Assembly: GCA_028023455.1 (NCBI GenBank)
Contig: JAQFVV010000323.1
Span: forward strand, 250,001-314,000
DNA from: Epiperipatus broadwayi
Lineage: Eukaryota; Onychophora; Udeonychophora; Euonychophora; Peripatidae
DNA: 64,000 bases
Reading direction: 5' to 3'
The notes beneath the pieces are model-generated. The model saw only the letters and a program-made list of their open reading frames with translations. It was not told the origin of the DNA and did not search any database. The position numbers and the translations under genes are program-made. Within the stretch, counting starts at the first letter, position 1, and every line of letters begins with the position of its first letter. Shown in pieces: positions 1 through 12,500 of this stretch.

Positions 1-298
1 ATGTGACCATTGAAGTGTACTTTCATAAAATAATTAATAATGACAACTTTATTAAAGTACATTTTCTAAATAACAAATGTGATTAAGCAATAAAGCATAA
101 TGGCAACAAAGCAAAAAAAAAAAAACATGTTAAATTAATAGCAAAAAAATATTTCTTTACACATATAATAATTTCTATGCAATAGAATATTTTATTACAA
201 TGGGCATTATTTTTTATATAATTTAATATATTATACTCACAAATATTAATAAATTTTACAAATGATTGTACCTTTCATAAAACATAAGAATTTATAAC
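1..298. other. AT-rich sequence, no gene seen
   Basis: This stretch is AT-rich with short homopolymers. I see no coding potential, RNA gene or repeat boundary before the duplicated block that starts at 299. Confidence 0.5.
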
Positions 299-825
299 AT
301 AGAGTGGAGAGTGATGGGTCATCTGAAAGTCTGTGCTCATATACCCTGTATTACATATATAGACACAGGTATATAATAAGCCTGTGTTTCAGTTATTACA
401 TTGTAGAGATGTCTGCCCATCCTTGCATATGTACTAAATGGATTATGTCCTGTACATGTGGGGTTCAGATTGACCTTAGGTCAACATGGGTGTGACAAGA
501 ATCTCGGCCTCAGGGTGGCCTTCGAGCATTCCATCATCAGATTTTCAATTGGATGGATGGTTGAAGAGTTGGAGTGTGTAGTAGATTGGAGCCTGTCCAT
601 TAAAGTATGAAGATTTTCTATCTTAATATATATTTGAGCACTTATAGTATATATGTGTGGGAGATGGTAATCTGGACCAACTGATGATTGCTGTTTTAGC
701 ATGAAATATGTATATTGGTGATTATTTATCTTTTCAGAATATATGTGCTTGAGTGTATCAGTGTTATTATATAGAGTGGAGAGTGATGGGTCATCTGAAA
801 GTCTGTGCTCATATACCCTGTATTA
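299..825 (+). repeat. Interspersed repeat with 472-bp spaced direct duplication and a hammerhead motif
   Basis: A block of about 55 bp beginning atagagtggagagtgatggg occurs at 299-353 and again, nearly identical, at 771-825. The right copy is preceded by a hammerhead ribozyme motif at 676-719. The right part (650-825) is one member of a repeat family with further copies at 1495-1675 (minus), 20226-20400 (plus) and 54520-54600 (minus). The part at 529-640 is also repeated at 1728-1835. Duplicated tails on either side of a body with a ribozyme resemble the tandem pseudo-LTR layout of Penelope-like elements or retrozymes. That link is inference, because no reverse transcriptase is seen in this copy. 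Confidence 0.6.
676..719 (+). ncRNA. Hammerhead ribozyme motif, apparently intact core
   Basis: CTGATGA lies at 681-687 and GAAA at 703-706. Stem I pairs ACCAA (676-680) with TTGGT (715-719). Stem II pairs TGCT (689-692) with AGCA (698-701), with a T·T mismatch next to the core. Stem III pairs ATA (706-708) with TAT (711-713) around a two-base loop. The predicted cleavage site follows A714, giving an AUA (NUH) triplet. All invariant core positions of the hammerhead family are present. The very short stem III matches what is known of type I hammerheads in Penelope-like elements and animal retrozymes. Self-cleavage itself is inferred. Confidence 0.7.
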
Positions 826-1494
826 ATTATAACATAAGTAATTATTATTACCTGGAAGTTTCCCCATCTACCTAACATGGACTTTATTTTAAACATTATA
901 CCCATAGAGTAATAACAATTCACCTATATACCTATATCTAGGTCACTAATAAAATGTATACTTTCCATGATCAAAACAGGATTAAAAATTGAGTGAGAAA
1001 ACACTTTATAGGTTTTAAAAAGATAATGACAAATATTATACAAGTTAAATAATATATTTATGTTGGTATCTTTATTAAATAATACTCTTATATAAGACTA
1101 ATAATATCTATGTTGGGGTAATGAAATAAATATGCTCATCACTTATAATATATTTTATGTTCAAAATTATAGTGTTACAAGTAATAAATTATAAGATAAG
1201 TATGCCTTTTGATATTCGTAATATACTAAAATACATTATAATATAAAAAGTAACAAATGATAAAAAAATGTTAAGTTTAACAAAAAAACAAAAACATTTT
1301 TTTTTAAACCAGAGAGTTTGCTAAAACTTTTAATCTTTTTAAGTGTGATTATCTGAAAAATGGTAATAATTATGTATTTGTTATTTATTTAATTATATAA
1401 TGTAATAAGCATTTTAATATTTTATATATGTGTGAATGTACAATATTAAATATTTGAAATACAGACATACTTTATATACCTTGAGCTTAATTAT
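826..1494. other. AT-rich sequence, nothing recognised
   Basis: Short open frames here have AT-driven composition and match no family I know. No RNA gene or clear repeat boundary is visible. Confidence 0.4.
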
Positions 1495-1675
1495 AAATAT
1501 GGGGGTTTGAACTCAGACTTTCAAGCACCCTTCAACTATCCATACTATTTCATACCACTGATATACATGACCACACACATGTAAAAAAAATAAATAATCA
1601 CCAATATACCTATTTTGTTCTAAAACAGCACTCATCGGTTGGTCCAGGTTATCATCTCCCACACACATATAATAA
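1495..1675 (-). repeat. Second copy of the hammerhead repeat, ribozyme decayed
   Basis: Read on the minus strand this is the same family as 650-825: gggagatgataacctggacc, then a hammerhead-like core at 1600-1643, then a tail ending in a segment like gaaagtctgagttcaaaccc. Stem I (ACCAA with TTGGT) is intact. CTGATGA has become CCGATGA and the GAAA position reads AAAA, so this copy is probably not catalytic. A short (TAA)n tract abuts it at about 1669-1693. Confidence 0.6.
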
Positions 1676-1727
1676 TAATAATAATAATAATAATGATGAT
1701 GATGGTATCGGCATGGAATTTGGGTTT

Positions 1728-2015
1728 TCCATCATCAGATTTTCAATGGTATAGAAGGCTGAAGATTTGGAGCTTGGAACTAGATTGAAGCCTGTCTATT
1801 AAATTATGAAGATTTTCTATCTTAATATAAACTGAACATTTATTATATATATATATGTTGATACGAAGATTTTCATGGGTTGCATATATAAAAGACATAT
1901 TTTGCAGGTTCATCCGTGTTAAAAAATTCAAATATTTAAAAATTTAAATATTAAATGTCCAGTATATCAATATTTACATTTTTTAACACAGATGAACCCG
2001 CAAAATATGTCAATA
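1728..2015. repeat. Repeat block with imperfect inverted arms
   Basis: 1728-1835 repeats 529-640 (shared start ttccatcatcagattttcaa). Further right, arms at about 1875-1935 and 1968-2015 are inverted relative to each other; both contain a form of aacac(g/a)gatgaacc(t/c)gcaaaatatg. I cannot assign it to a named transposon class. Confidence 0.45.
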
Positions 2016-2865
2016 TATATATTATAACAAAACCCTATTTACCTCTCACTAGACAGGTGTATACTACTGGATATGTATATGGTGTATCAATATATGTGCC
2101 TGTGTATTTTTATTTAATTAAGTGGTTTGACCTAAAATATTATTATTCAAAACTTATGGGTTATTTTCGCAACTGTAATATATCCCCAATGCATATTTAT
2201 GGTCATCTGAAGGACACCAAGCACCAATCCTATACGAATATAAGAATTACGCAGAGTGGATATATTACCAACAAGAATACTATTTTTGTAATGTGAGAGA
2301 GGTTTTGACCATCAGCTAGCTCAGTCTCATGGTCAGGTGGCATCTTAGCCATGAGTAGCTACGAATGGAGTTAAGAGTTCTCTTTTATTTTTATTTTTAA
2401 ACATAAAAATAAATAAAATAATCATAAACTAAATAAATGGATTTATAAACAATTAAACTAAGTCAATACTCTACTTTCTTGATATATTTATTTAATATTA
2501 TAAAAAAACAATATTTAGCACTCTGTCATTTCAAATCGCAATCATACATCATTCTTTTCAATAGATCTCTCATACATATCTCAAGTAGTGAAGGTCGATA
2601 CTATGAAAAGTTTGTATCATGTGACTCTCAACACTGGTTACTTTATTATGACCGTAATGGAATGAAGCTTTAAAGAAATCTTATAAAGTTATTTCGTACG
2701 TCATCTTCACTGATTATTGCAAGTACAAAATTTCCATTTTTATAGAGAAGATTTAAAAAGATCAATGATTAAAGTTCTTTACCTGGCTTTCCTGGGAAGT
2801 AGTAGAAGTTCTTTTTATTTATTTATTATATAGTTCCATTCTGCAGGTAAATTAGGCAATTCAAG
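2016..2865. other. No gene recognised
   Basis: Open frames of 64 to 113 codons occur (for example 1955-2296 and 2479-2673) but have no recognisable domain and AT-driven codon content. Confidence 0.4.
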
Positions 2866-2869
2866 GTAA

Positions 2870-3400
2870 CGATTTGAGATCTTATGTCTGTTGGCCGACG
2901 AGGTTCATTTGATTCTATGCTGGAATTACATTGTTGTTTCGAGGCATCATGGTTTTATTGAGGCAGCTGCAGCAGGTTGAGATCAGGGGCCTGAATCCGA
3001 CGTGGCTTCTCTTACCCCGTCATTTCTTTTGAAATCACCATTATATATTTAAATATTAAAACCGTTTCGGTGTTCACTGTTGTAGCTCTGCCAGAAAAAG
3101 ATCCAATGCATTCTGGGTGGCTCGCTTTTATAGCCGCCTCCATTGGTTCTAGAAGCTTCTTTTTTATCTCACTTCCGATTTTCAATGTGGAATAACCAGA
3201 TCTGTTAGACGTGTGAAAACTCGTGTCGTAGCTTCTATTGTAATATAACAGAAAATAAAATCTCATTCTGCTGGAAAATTCTAGTTTTTTCAATGTGAAA
3301 CAAAAATCTCGTTTCTCTCTTTTTACTACTTAATTCATTCATACACGCATTTGTCACACACACATATATATCATTTAAAATGACAGTCCCTCCCCCTATG
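2870..3400 (-). promoter_or_regulatory. LTR-like promoter and poly(A) module
   Basis: On the minus strand a purine run (about 3388-3400, agggggagggac) is followed by TGTCATTTTAAATG, then a TATA box CTATAAAAG (3124-3132) in a locally GC-richer stretch. An AATAAA signal follows about 170 bp further on (about 2953-2959). A polypurine tract, then TG, then TATA and AATAAA is the order expected of a 3' LTR. I could not define the far LTR end, a second LTR or a target duplication, so a solo or truncated LTR is only inferred. A host promoter remains possible. A 93-codon frame at 3012-3293 (minus) spans the TATA region and is probably fortuitous. Confidence 0.35.
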
Positions 3401-3494
3401 TTTATGTATTTGTACCCACCACCACGTAATAAACAAAATTAAATATTATATATATCTACATCTATATATGTTTACCGATTAAATAATTTATTTG

Positions 3495-3545
3495 TGATTG
3501 GGTTCGAACCCATTCTGTCACAATATATATATATATATATTATGC
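3495..3545 (+). repeat. Possible tRNA-SINE remnant (B-box-like) ending in (AT)n
   Basis: The palindromic gggttcgaaccca is a good RNA polymerase III B-box match and is followed within 20 bp by an (AT)n tract, as in a SINE 3' end. No convincing A box lies upstream. Confidence 0.25.
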
Positions 3546-3744
3546 ATTGTAATTACCTGTCATTATTTCTATATAAGATAAAAAGGTTAATAAAGGATAT
3601 TATTCATAAATTGCAAAAATATGGGTATTTCTTTTCTAAAACAATCACTGTTTCTTCATTTAGATTATTAGTATTTTCAATAATTTCATTCCATTTTCAA
3701 AATTTATAATATAAAATTTTATATAGCGTGATGTTTCTGAATTA

Positions 3745-3838
3745 TAATAAACTAATAATTAGCTTTTTAAGTTAATGCACATGTGCTTTGTGGATTCACA
3801 AAGTGCATTAGCTTAAAAAGCTCATTATTAGTTTATTA
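3745..3838. repeat. Foldback element, short member of a local family
   Basis: Arms 3745-3792 and 3797-3838 are nearly perfect inverted repeats, starting taataaactaataattagc and ending with its near complement. The core contains aaagtgcattagctta, shared with the larger foldbacks at 39664-40014 and 52891-53094. No coding capacity. Confidence 0.65.
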
Positions 3839-4445
3839 ATATAAAATTTTAAAAATGATAGAAAAATATTAATTTTCAATTGAATATTAATACTCTAAAT
3901 TGATAAACAGCTCATTTTCTTGGTGAATAAAATTTGACATTATTGCATATGTATTTAATTTTACAATAGTTTAGCAAATTTTGCTGTTATTATTACACAT
4001 ATATATCTCAAGGAATTTAAATTAAGTAAAATATTTATACATAATATTAGAAAAATATGATAAAAAATGTTATGTAACTATACGAAGAGCATAAATTCGT
4101 CTAACTCTTTCTACATTTCATTGACTGAACAGTTATATATATTAGGTTATAGGTTGTGATAAATATTCATTTCCAAATCCTAAACAAATATATACACTTG
4201 GTACTGTGGTCTTAGAGCTGCGATATGAAGAATTATAATCGTTTAATCATTAAATTAATTAAGTTATTAAATCAAAAACATATTTTAAAATGTACATTAA
4301 AAAAACAATTTACCAAAAAAAAATAATACTAAAAGCATTAAAGTGAAGAATAGTTAAAGTGAGTGTTTAAATCAAATTGAGTGTGTGTTTGTACGTGGAT
4401 ATTCTGCATAATCTATTTTAATACATTATACAGGCTTACACCTGC

Positions 4446-4482
<37 letters not shown>

Positions 4483-4486
4483 GGTG

Positions 4487-4520
<34 letters not shown>
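3839..4520. other. AT-rich sequence ending in a hairpin and (AT)n tract
   Basis: No gene is seen. At about 4436-4490 ttacacctgcat and atgcaggtgtaa flank an (AT)n tract as an inverted repeat. A second (AT)n run (about 4491-4520) abuts the LTR element that starts at 4521. Confidence 0.5.
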
Positions 4521-4523
<3 letters not shown>

Positions 4524-7500
4524 ACCCTCACTTCTCGATATATGATATAATTTAAAATATGACTAGCTCAATCAAATTATTATGCTCGGCTAAAATATGT
4601 ACAACTATCTTTAATATATTTTTATAATATTATAACTTATCAGATTTATTACAAACTTATCAAAAATTAATATAGTTCAATATTATGTACTAATTAAATA
4701 AATATTTAATTAAAATCATGAGACTGTGAAGTGAAGTTACAATTGGTAATCAGATTTACATTGAGTCAATGTCTCTCCAAGACACTGTCTCAATGGCATA
4801 AGAATACTATTACTTCTTCATTATCTCATTACTAACTCTACAGCACTCTTATGACTTTTATAAATGAATTATCTTTAATAATAATAGATAAATAAATCTC
4901 AATCTATTGTTAAGGAAATATAATTAAAATGATCTCAGGTTCTTCTAATTATCTTAAAGTAATAATAATTCATGTAGATAGGAATGATAAGGGATTTAAT
5001 ATCAAACCTAAATACACCTAACTTATTCTAATAATAATCACTAACAATAATAATCTTTAGGGTATATCTTAATCTTATCTATTGGGTTATACTTTTAATC
5101 ATTAAGAAAATAAATAAATCATATACATGTCTTTCATTTCCATATAGTATCTTAATTTTAAAATAAACCAAAATCTTATAATTTAACAATTTGTGGCAAT
5201 AAATAATCTTATACTTTTATATTGTGCATTATAATTATTTTATGACCATTGTAATATCATATGTTAATGTCAATCAATTTCTATAAATTATATTAAGAAA
5301 ATATTGTGTTTCTTTCTCAAATAATAAAATAATAAATTCATATTGTGCAAATATTATGTTTATTCAAATTATCTGTTGTCAAATGCTGTGGTGTAAAATA
5401 ATGAATTCAACACATCTTTTAAAACAACTTAACAAATTTATTTACATTAACTTTAACAAATAATTTATTTACACTATTTACATTTAAATGGAACTAAAGA
5501 AAATAAAAAATAAGAAAAATAATAATACAAGATTTTTACACTGTTATTATTTCCATAACTATAAGTAGATAATTTATACATTTCAGAGAATGTTTTATTA
5601 ATAAAATTCAATTAAGTTTATGACTTTAATTTACATAAACATTACTTATTATCAATTAATATAAGAAAAGATTTTATGTAAGATATCATTCATGTAGCAT
5701 GTATGTAAATAAACAAACTTTAATAATTAAAAATGCTATTTCACATAAGTCCTACTGTTATTTATATTATAATGTATAAGGCTGTATTACATTTATTATC
5801 AGTATGACTCAAATATTAATTAATGTATCAACTGATATAACTTTGTAGTATAATAACAATTATTGACTATCACTGTTTATTTCATTCCGATATAATGTCA
5901 TACTACATGTTTTATTAAAATATGCAATACGTATATGTATCTTTCAAAAAAAAAATAATATTTTAAAATTATTCAATAATTTCAACTTTTATAAAGTATA
6001 ATGTTAAACAAAATTCTATGATTCTTTGCCATTTTAAATCATTACTTTTCTTTACTTATTATTCCTATTCCTTTATAAAACTACTACCTACAAAAGTCAT
6101 TTTAACCCTATTTAATTTCAGTAAAACAAATGACCAATTTTAAAACAAAAAAATAATAACGATCCAAACTCTCCTATACCTCATCATCTATTTACAATAA
6201 GCCTTCAATCAAAAATATAAATTTCTATGTAAAATTAACGTAACTCATCTAATAAAAATAAAATAAAATATAGACCTTATATACTTCTTACTAACTTTAA
6301 AAGAAAAAAATAAATAACTTACACTAGTATAATAAATCTAATTTCTAATATTGGAACAGAAACATTGAAATTCATTCACGAAAGAATCATATAATTATTT
6401 CTAGGTTATCATATTACGTTGTACTAAATTTATATCATCAATTTAAAATATGCATATTAAAATAAAACTGCTATTATTAGTCTTGTGCGTGTATATTATT
6501 TAAACATTAATACATTCATTCAATAATCATATAACATTTGGTTGATCTAAAGAAAACATAGTAAATACATCAAATTATTATTATTATTACACAATTTTTA
6601 CCATAAATAATACTTCAATGTACAGTCCGTCACGATGTCCTCCAGGATTCCAGTTTTACAAAATAATTTCACATTTACACTCAACAATTATTCTTTAAAA
6701 TATTACGTGTTGTATAATTATAAAATAAACTTTATGCAATAAAAAGTTATATTAGTATTTAGTTATTATTTAAAAAAAAAATGTAAATGTACCTTTCCTA
6801 TCTTTAATAAATCAATAATTAATGAAATATTTATGTTAGTTAATAAATAAAAATATTACATAACATCCAACGGTGTTTTCATCCAGTTGTCATTGTTCTT
6901 TTTCCTAGGCACAAATTTTCACTAAACATTACTTCCTTTTCCGGTACATCACGTGTTCTTTAAAAGTTTTTATGAAAAAAATGAAAACGTTCTTTTTTTT
7001 AAAAATAAATAAAAAATAAAAGTCAGTTCCATCAGAAAACAAAAATAAAATTAAAATAGTTTATGGATCCAGGTTCACTTCTTTTAAAGAAAAAAAATAT
7101 TATTTAAAAGTTATTATTTTTAGAATTAGTCTATAATTTACAAAGTTCTTGTTTAATTATTTTAATTGATTTGATTTGGATATCCACGTAGATTTGATTT
7201 GCGCATTCCGTAACAGATATTTAGGTAAGATTACTTTTAAAGTCTTTTATACGACCAGCGTTTAGACTTTAATAATATAATAATTTTTACTTATAAGTAT
7301 TTCTTTACTTATTAAATCTCCAATTTATTTGCCTTTTAAAATTGTCAGAATTTAGTCTTTTATACCATAAAGACTTAACAAGGCAAATATTTATACAATT
7401 ACTGTTATATATTATATCTTTACCAAGATATATATTTAAATTTAGAATTTACAAATACTTGCTTCATAAAGAAGTATTTCTCATTTTTTAAATATCTATT

Positions 7501-8854
7501 TTATAAAAATTAACTATCATTAGCTTTTAAATTTATACAAAGTCCAACGTATTACTTTTAGGCATCTAATAACTCTGCTAGTCAATCCAGCGTTTGTTAA
7601 ATTTTCAGTATAAAGTCTCCAATACATTTTATCCTTATACGATGTCCTCATGATTATTTGATAGTAAATTGAGCATTAATAGGAAACGATCAATAGGGAA
7701 CTACAATAAATTAACACTGCATATTCATCGGTAACTTTTATAAATTATTTTTAAAACTACTCTCTTATAATTTTAAAACGATTTTAAGAGCGTCTATAAT
7801 CACTTAGCTATTTTTAATAGCATACTTTACTTTAAGAATTTCAATCACAAGTCACCTCCTAACAATTGAACCTTGGTTTTATACCGGAAGAAAACTCCCA
7901 CTTGATTGGTGAATTAAACAATTGACTTGCTAGCTTATTTACATATTTCACCAACAAGACAGAATTAAAAATAAATAATGACTTATTTAATATTTATTAT
8001 TTATCACATTATTAAATTCTTAAATTAATCTTTATCATTTATTTAAATCTATTAAACATTTTTTTAAAATATACTTTCTTACTTAACTTTTACGTTTAAC
8101 TTTTATAAAATTATTTTTATAAACAAACTAAGTCTATTTTTATTCGTTATGTTTTTAAACAGTATTTTAAAAATCAGATTTAATATTTCACATTAATTAT
8201 CTTTATTTTTATTTCATGATAGCCAAAATAATATTTATAAATTTTATAACAGAATTTTTAAAATAGCTTTGCAACTTTACTAAAATACTCCCAAGCATGT
8301 GTGTACGTATTTTAATTAACATCTGTTTTTTTTACAACAAAGCTACAGACGCTTGTAATAATCTAAAAATAAACTAACAATACATTTTTTTAAAAATAAA
8401 TATTTTTAAAATAAATAATATCTTATAACAACTTTTAAAATAATAATTCGATATTATTAAAATCAAATATTAATCTTCTATCATGTAATACTAATAATTA
8501 AAATATTTATATTCATTTATTAAATATTAATTTTTATCAACAATAAATATATGCATTTAATTTTAACTTGTCTTTTAAAACTTTAACTTTAAACATTTAT
8601 TTATTAAATTTATTAATGCAGTATTGCTTATGGCCAGTTTTCCCAACCATATACTATTATCATTCCCATTGAAATGTCTCTCTCAAACATCAGCACAATT
8701 TTCACATATCAAACACTCATGAATTACTTTAATTACACTTTTTAAAAGATTGTTATAAACAAAATTAAAATCATATAACTAAATATATCTTAAATTTAAA
8801 ATTTTTTAGATAGATTGATACAACAATTTATGGAGACCCATACAAAAGGGCACA
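4521..8854 (-). repeat. 3' LTR of element 1
   Basis: This is the left-hand LTR, 4334 bp, downstream of pol in element orientation. It is nearly identical to 15842-20171, with scattered substitutions and homopolymer-length changes. It is AT-rich with no coding capacity I trust. The length is far above the few hundred bp usual for animal gypsy LTRs. Confidence 0.9.
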
Positions 8855-8870
8855 TATCCTCCTCCTTCGG
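8855..8870 (-). promoter_or_regulatory. Polypurine tract of element 1
   Basis: On the minus strand the bases next to the LTR terminus (TGTGCCC) read gaaggaggaggata. This is a typical plus-strand primer for reverse transcription. Confidence 0.75.
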
Positions 8871-9564
8871 ATAAAAATTTTAAATTAACCATCTACCTTC
8901 ATCTTCATTAATCTACACTTAACATCTTCATTTTTCATATCATTAAATATCATAATCAATCACTTTAACATGAATTTTTATAAAGCACTGGAACTTCACA
9001 TTAAAATCTCAACCAGAAAACACTTCTAAATAAAATCATCATGACTTTCTTTTACTTGATAAAATTAAGTCTCACTTTTCTTTTATTTATATCTTTAATT
9101 AGGTCATTTTTATTTCCCTAATCTTACTAAGAAATATTAAATGTTTATATTCCTTTAAATAACATCTTGTACACAAACTAAACTATAAATACATATTTCT
9201 ATAGTTAATACTATCTTTTAAATCACACTTTGTGTTTTATTTTACACTTGTTGCTAGTTTCATTAACAGTTTAATGAATCATTATCTAATACACTTAGAC
9301 ACCTTTCATTTAAAGAGATTATCTTTATCCCTGAAAATTTATTAGTTTTATGATCACTATTACAATCTTTATGAAAAATCTTAAATTCATCCATACTTTT
9401 TCATAAATTGATCTTTTATAAGATCTACTCACTCTTACATATTATTAATTTCTCCCTAAATTAACATTTACTGATTTGATAATACATTATTTTATTATAT
9501 AAAATAAAATATATGAACACCACACTAAATCTTTACCCACAATATATCCTTTGAAAATTGTAAT
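8871..9564 (-). other. Element 1, 3' untranslated internal region
   Basis: About 690 bp between the pol stop and the polypurine tract. It is AT-rich and no env or other frame is recognised. Confidence 0.6.
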
Positions 9565-12500
9565 TCACACTTCAGAAGGATATGGAATTAAACTTCTTGC
9601 ATTATAAGTTCCTTTTTCACCATCTGGTGTGGTTAACATAAATGCATTTTCACCTACTTTGCAAGATATTCTATATGGACCCTCATATAGACTAAGAAAT
9701 TTTTTGAACTGATTTCTTTGAAGGTTGCTAACATGGGGTGTTCTAACTAGAACTAAATCATTAATTTTAAATGGATGTGGTTTATTATGGGATTTCTTTA
9801 CTCTTTTTGCACCCATAATATGAAGCTTTACTTTAGCTTGATTATTATCTTCATCCCTATTAATTGGTTCTCTTACAATTGGTATAGGCGTTTTAATCAA
9901 TAATGGCTCATGTCTACCATAATGCAAACGAATAGGAGTGAAACCAGTGGATTCATTATACGTACTATTAATATAGTTAATAACCTCTGGGAGTTTATGA
10001 ACCCATTTCTTATGATTATCAGCTACATACACCCTGAATAATCGACTAAGCTCCCGCATAACACGTTCGCATGGATTAGACTGAGGGTTTCTTATGGAGC
10101 TCATAACATGTTTGAGGTTTTGATCTTGAATCCACTCATTCCACCTACCCGATATAAAAGCTGTAGCATGATCTGTAAGTATGATTTTTGGTTTTCCCAC
10201 TAATGGGAATTGATAATTAAGCATGCATTTTATTACAAAATGTGCACTAGTTTTAGGCACAGGATACGCAGATACAAATTTGCTAAAAACATCATAGGCT
10301 ACTAAAATAAATTTCTGTTGTTTAAATGGTGGGAGAGGCCCGTAAAAATCAATTGCTAATAATTCATTAGCTCGATCTGGAATAATAGGCTGCATAACAC
10401 CTACATATGATTTATTACAATATTTAGACTTTAAGCAAGTAGAACATGTTTTAATTTTCCTTATGACACGTTTATACATTCCATCCCAATAAAAAATAGA
10501 TTTTAAAACATACATAATCTTTGGTGCACCATAGTGACCATAACTACAATGTACATACATTATCAATTTGTCAATCATAGAGTTAGGTACAACTATCCTC
10601 CATGATTCCCCCTGATTTGACTTTAAATTATACATAAGTAAATTCTGGTACATCTTATACTTGCTAAAAATCCTTTTTATATATTTACTTTTACTATTTA
10701 CATTATCATGATTATTTAGGATAGTCATGATTCTATTTAATTTCTGATCCTGACCTTGAATCATAGTGAGATTATTATAATCATCCACTATAGATTCATC
10801 CCTGATTACATCCACACTACTAATAATTATATTTTGAGCATTAGGATGTTGGGACATCAGACAAATAGGGTGGCGGCTAAGAATATCAGCAGGGATATTC
10901 TGTCTCCCTTCAATATAGAGAACTCTATAGTTGAATTGCTGGAGATACAAGCTCCACCTAACAAGTCTCTCATTACTGAGGTAGCTTTTGTTTAAAAATT
11001 CCAAGCTTCTATGGTCGGTCAATACAATTACTTCTGAACCTAATAAAAATTGGCGTAATTTCTGAAAAGCCCAGACAACAGCTAGGGTCTCCTTTTCAGT
11101 AATAGTGTAATTCAACTCAGCACCTCTTAAATGTCGGCTTAAGAAGTACAATACATGAGGTACCTGATCCTCATCGAGCTGATATAACACTACTCCCAGA
11201 CCATAGTAACTACTATCTGTCTGCACATAGAATGTTTTATTAAAGTCAGGATACACTAAAATCACGTGTTTTAAAAATTTACTTTTAATTATACTAAATT
11301 CATTATCATGTTCAGCAGTCCACTTCCATTTTTCAGTTTTCTTTAATAACCGAGACAAATTTATTGTATCTTCAGCGAAATTTTTATAGAATCTATTATA
11401 ATAGTTACACAATCCAAAAAATGATTTTAATTGCTTAACTGTTTTTGGAATGGGAAAACGTTGAATAGCTGCAATCTTTTCAGGATGGGGCTGGATTCCA
11501 TGCTCATTTATTAAATGACCTAGAAAAGTAATTTCTCTAGCTGCTATTGAACATTTTTCCATATTAATTTTGACATTTTGTATTTGACATTCTGTAAAAA
11601 ATAATTTTAAATGTTGGAGATGCTCATGTAAACTATCAGAAGCAATAACTATATCATCCACATACATGATGATTTTTTCCTTTAATTGTTTCGAAAAAAT
11701 CATGTCTAAACATCTGATCAAGCCAGCACCACTATTAATGAGACCAAAAGGCATCCGTCTGAAAACATACGACTGGCCTTGAAATCGAAATGCTGTATAC
11801 TGCTGATCATTCTCATGCAGTGGTATTTGCCAATAACTAGCTGTCAGATCAAATGTAGAGAAAATTGACCTCTTGTGAAATTTAGTTAAGAGCTCATGTA
11901 CAGGTGGAGGAATGTCACGCTCTGGCACAGTTACATTATTTAGCATACGAGCATCTAAACATACTCTAATACTGCCATCCTTCTTCTTCACAATAACCAA
12001 TGGGTTTACGTAAGGAGAAGGGCATTTTTTAATTATATTCCACTCTAGCATTTTGTCAATTTGACTCTGTACCTCATCCTTATATTGGTAAGGAATTGGG
12101 TACATCTTTTGATGGAAAGGATCATTACTCTTCAATTTTATTCTATGGGTATATCCCTTTATTATACCAGGGATTTTAGAAAAGATATTTTTAAAATCAT
12201 ACATTAATTGATATAAATTTTCACCTAATTTAGAATTGATTGCATAAACATGTTCAATTTTAGCCTTTATGCTGGCATCAATTAATGTGTTCTGGATGCA
12301 TAATAATTGACTAGAAAGGTTATGCATACCATATTCAAAATTAAGCCTTTCTTCTTTACAAATAAAAATTTTATTACAAAAATCAATCTGACATTTATTT
12401 AAAATCATGAAGTCAGCTCCTATTATGGCTTCATGTATTAATCCAGGCATAATAAGAAAAACATGCCCATACTCTGTATTATTTATTTTGAAGGTAATCC

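Noticed and set aside
529-560. Minus-strand CTGATGATGGAATG (also at 1728-1745) as a third hammerhead family
   Set aside because: A CGAAGG follows in one copy, but stem II, stem III and the cleavage triplet cannot be placed.
3012-3293. 93-codon minus-strand frame as a gene
   Set aside because: It overlaps the TATA-box region of an LTR-like module and shows no domain.
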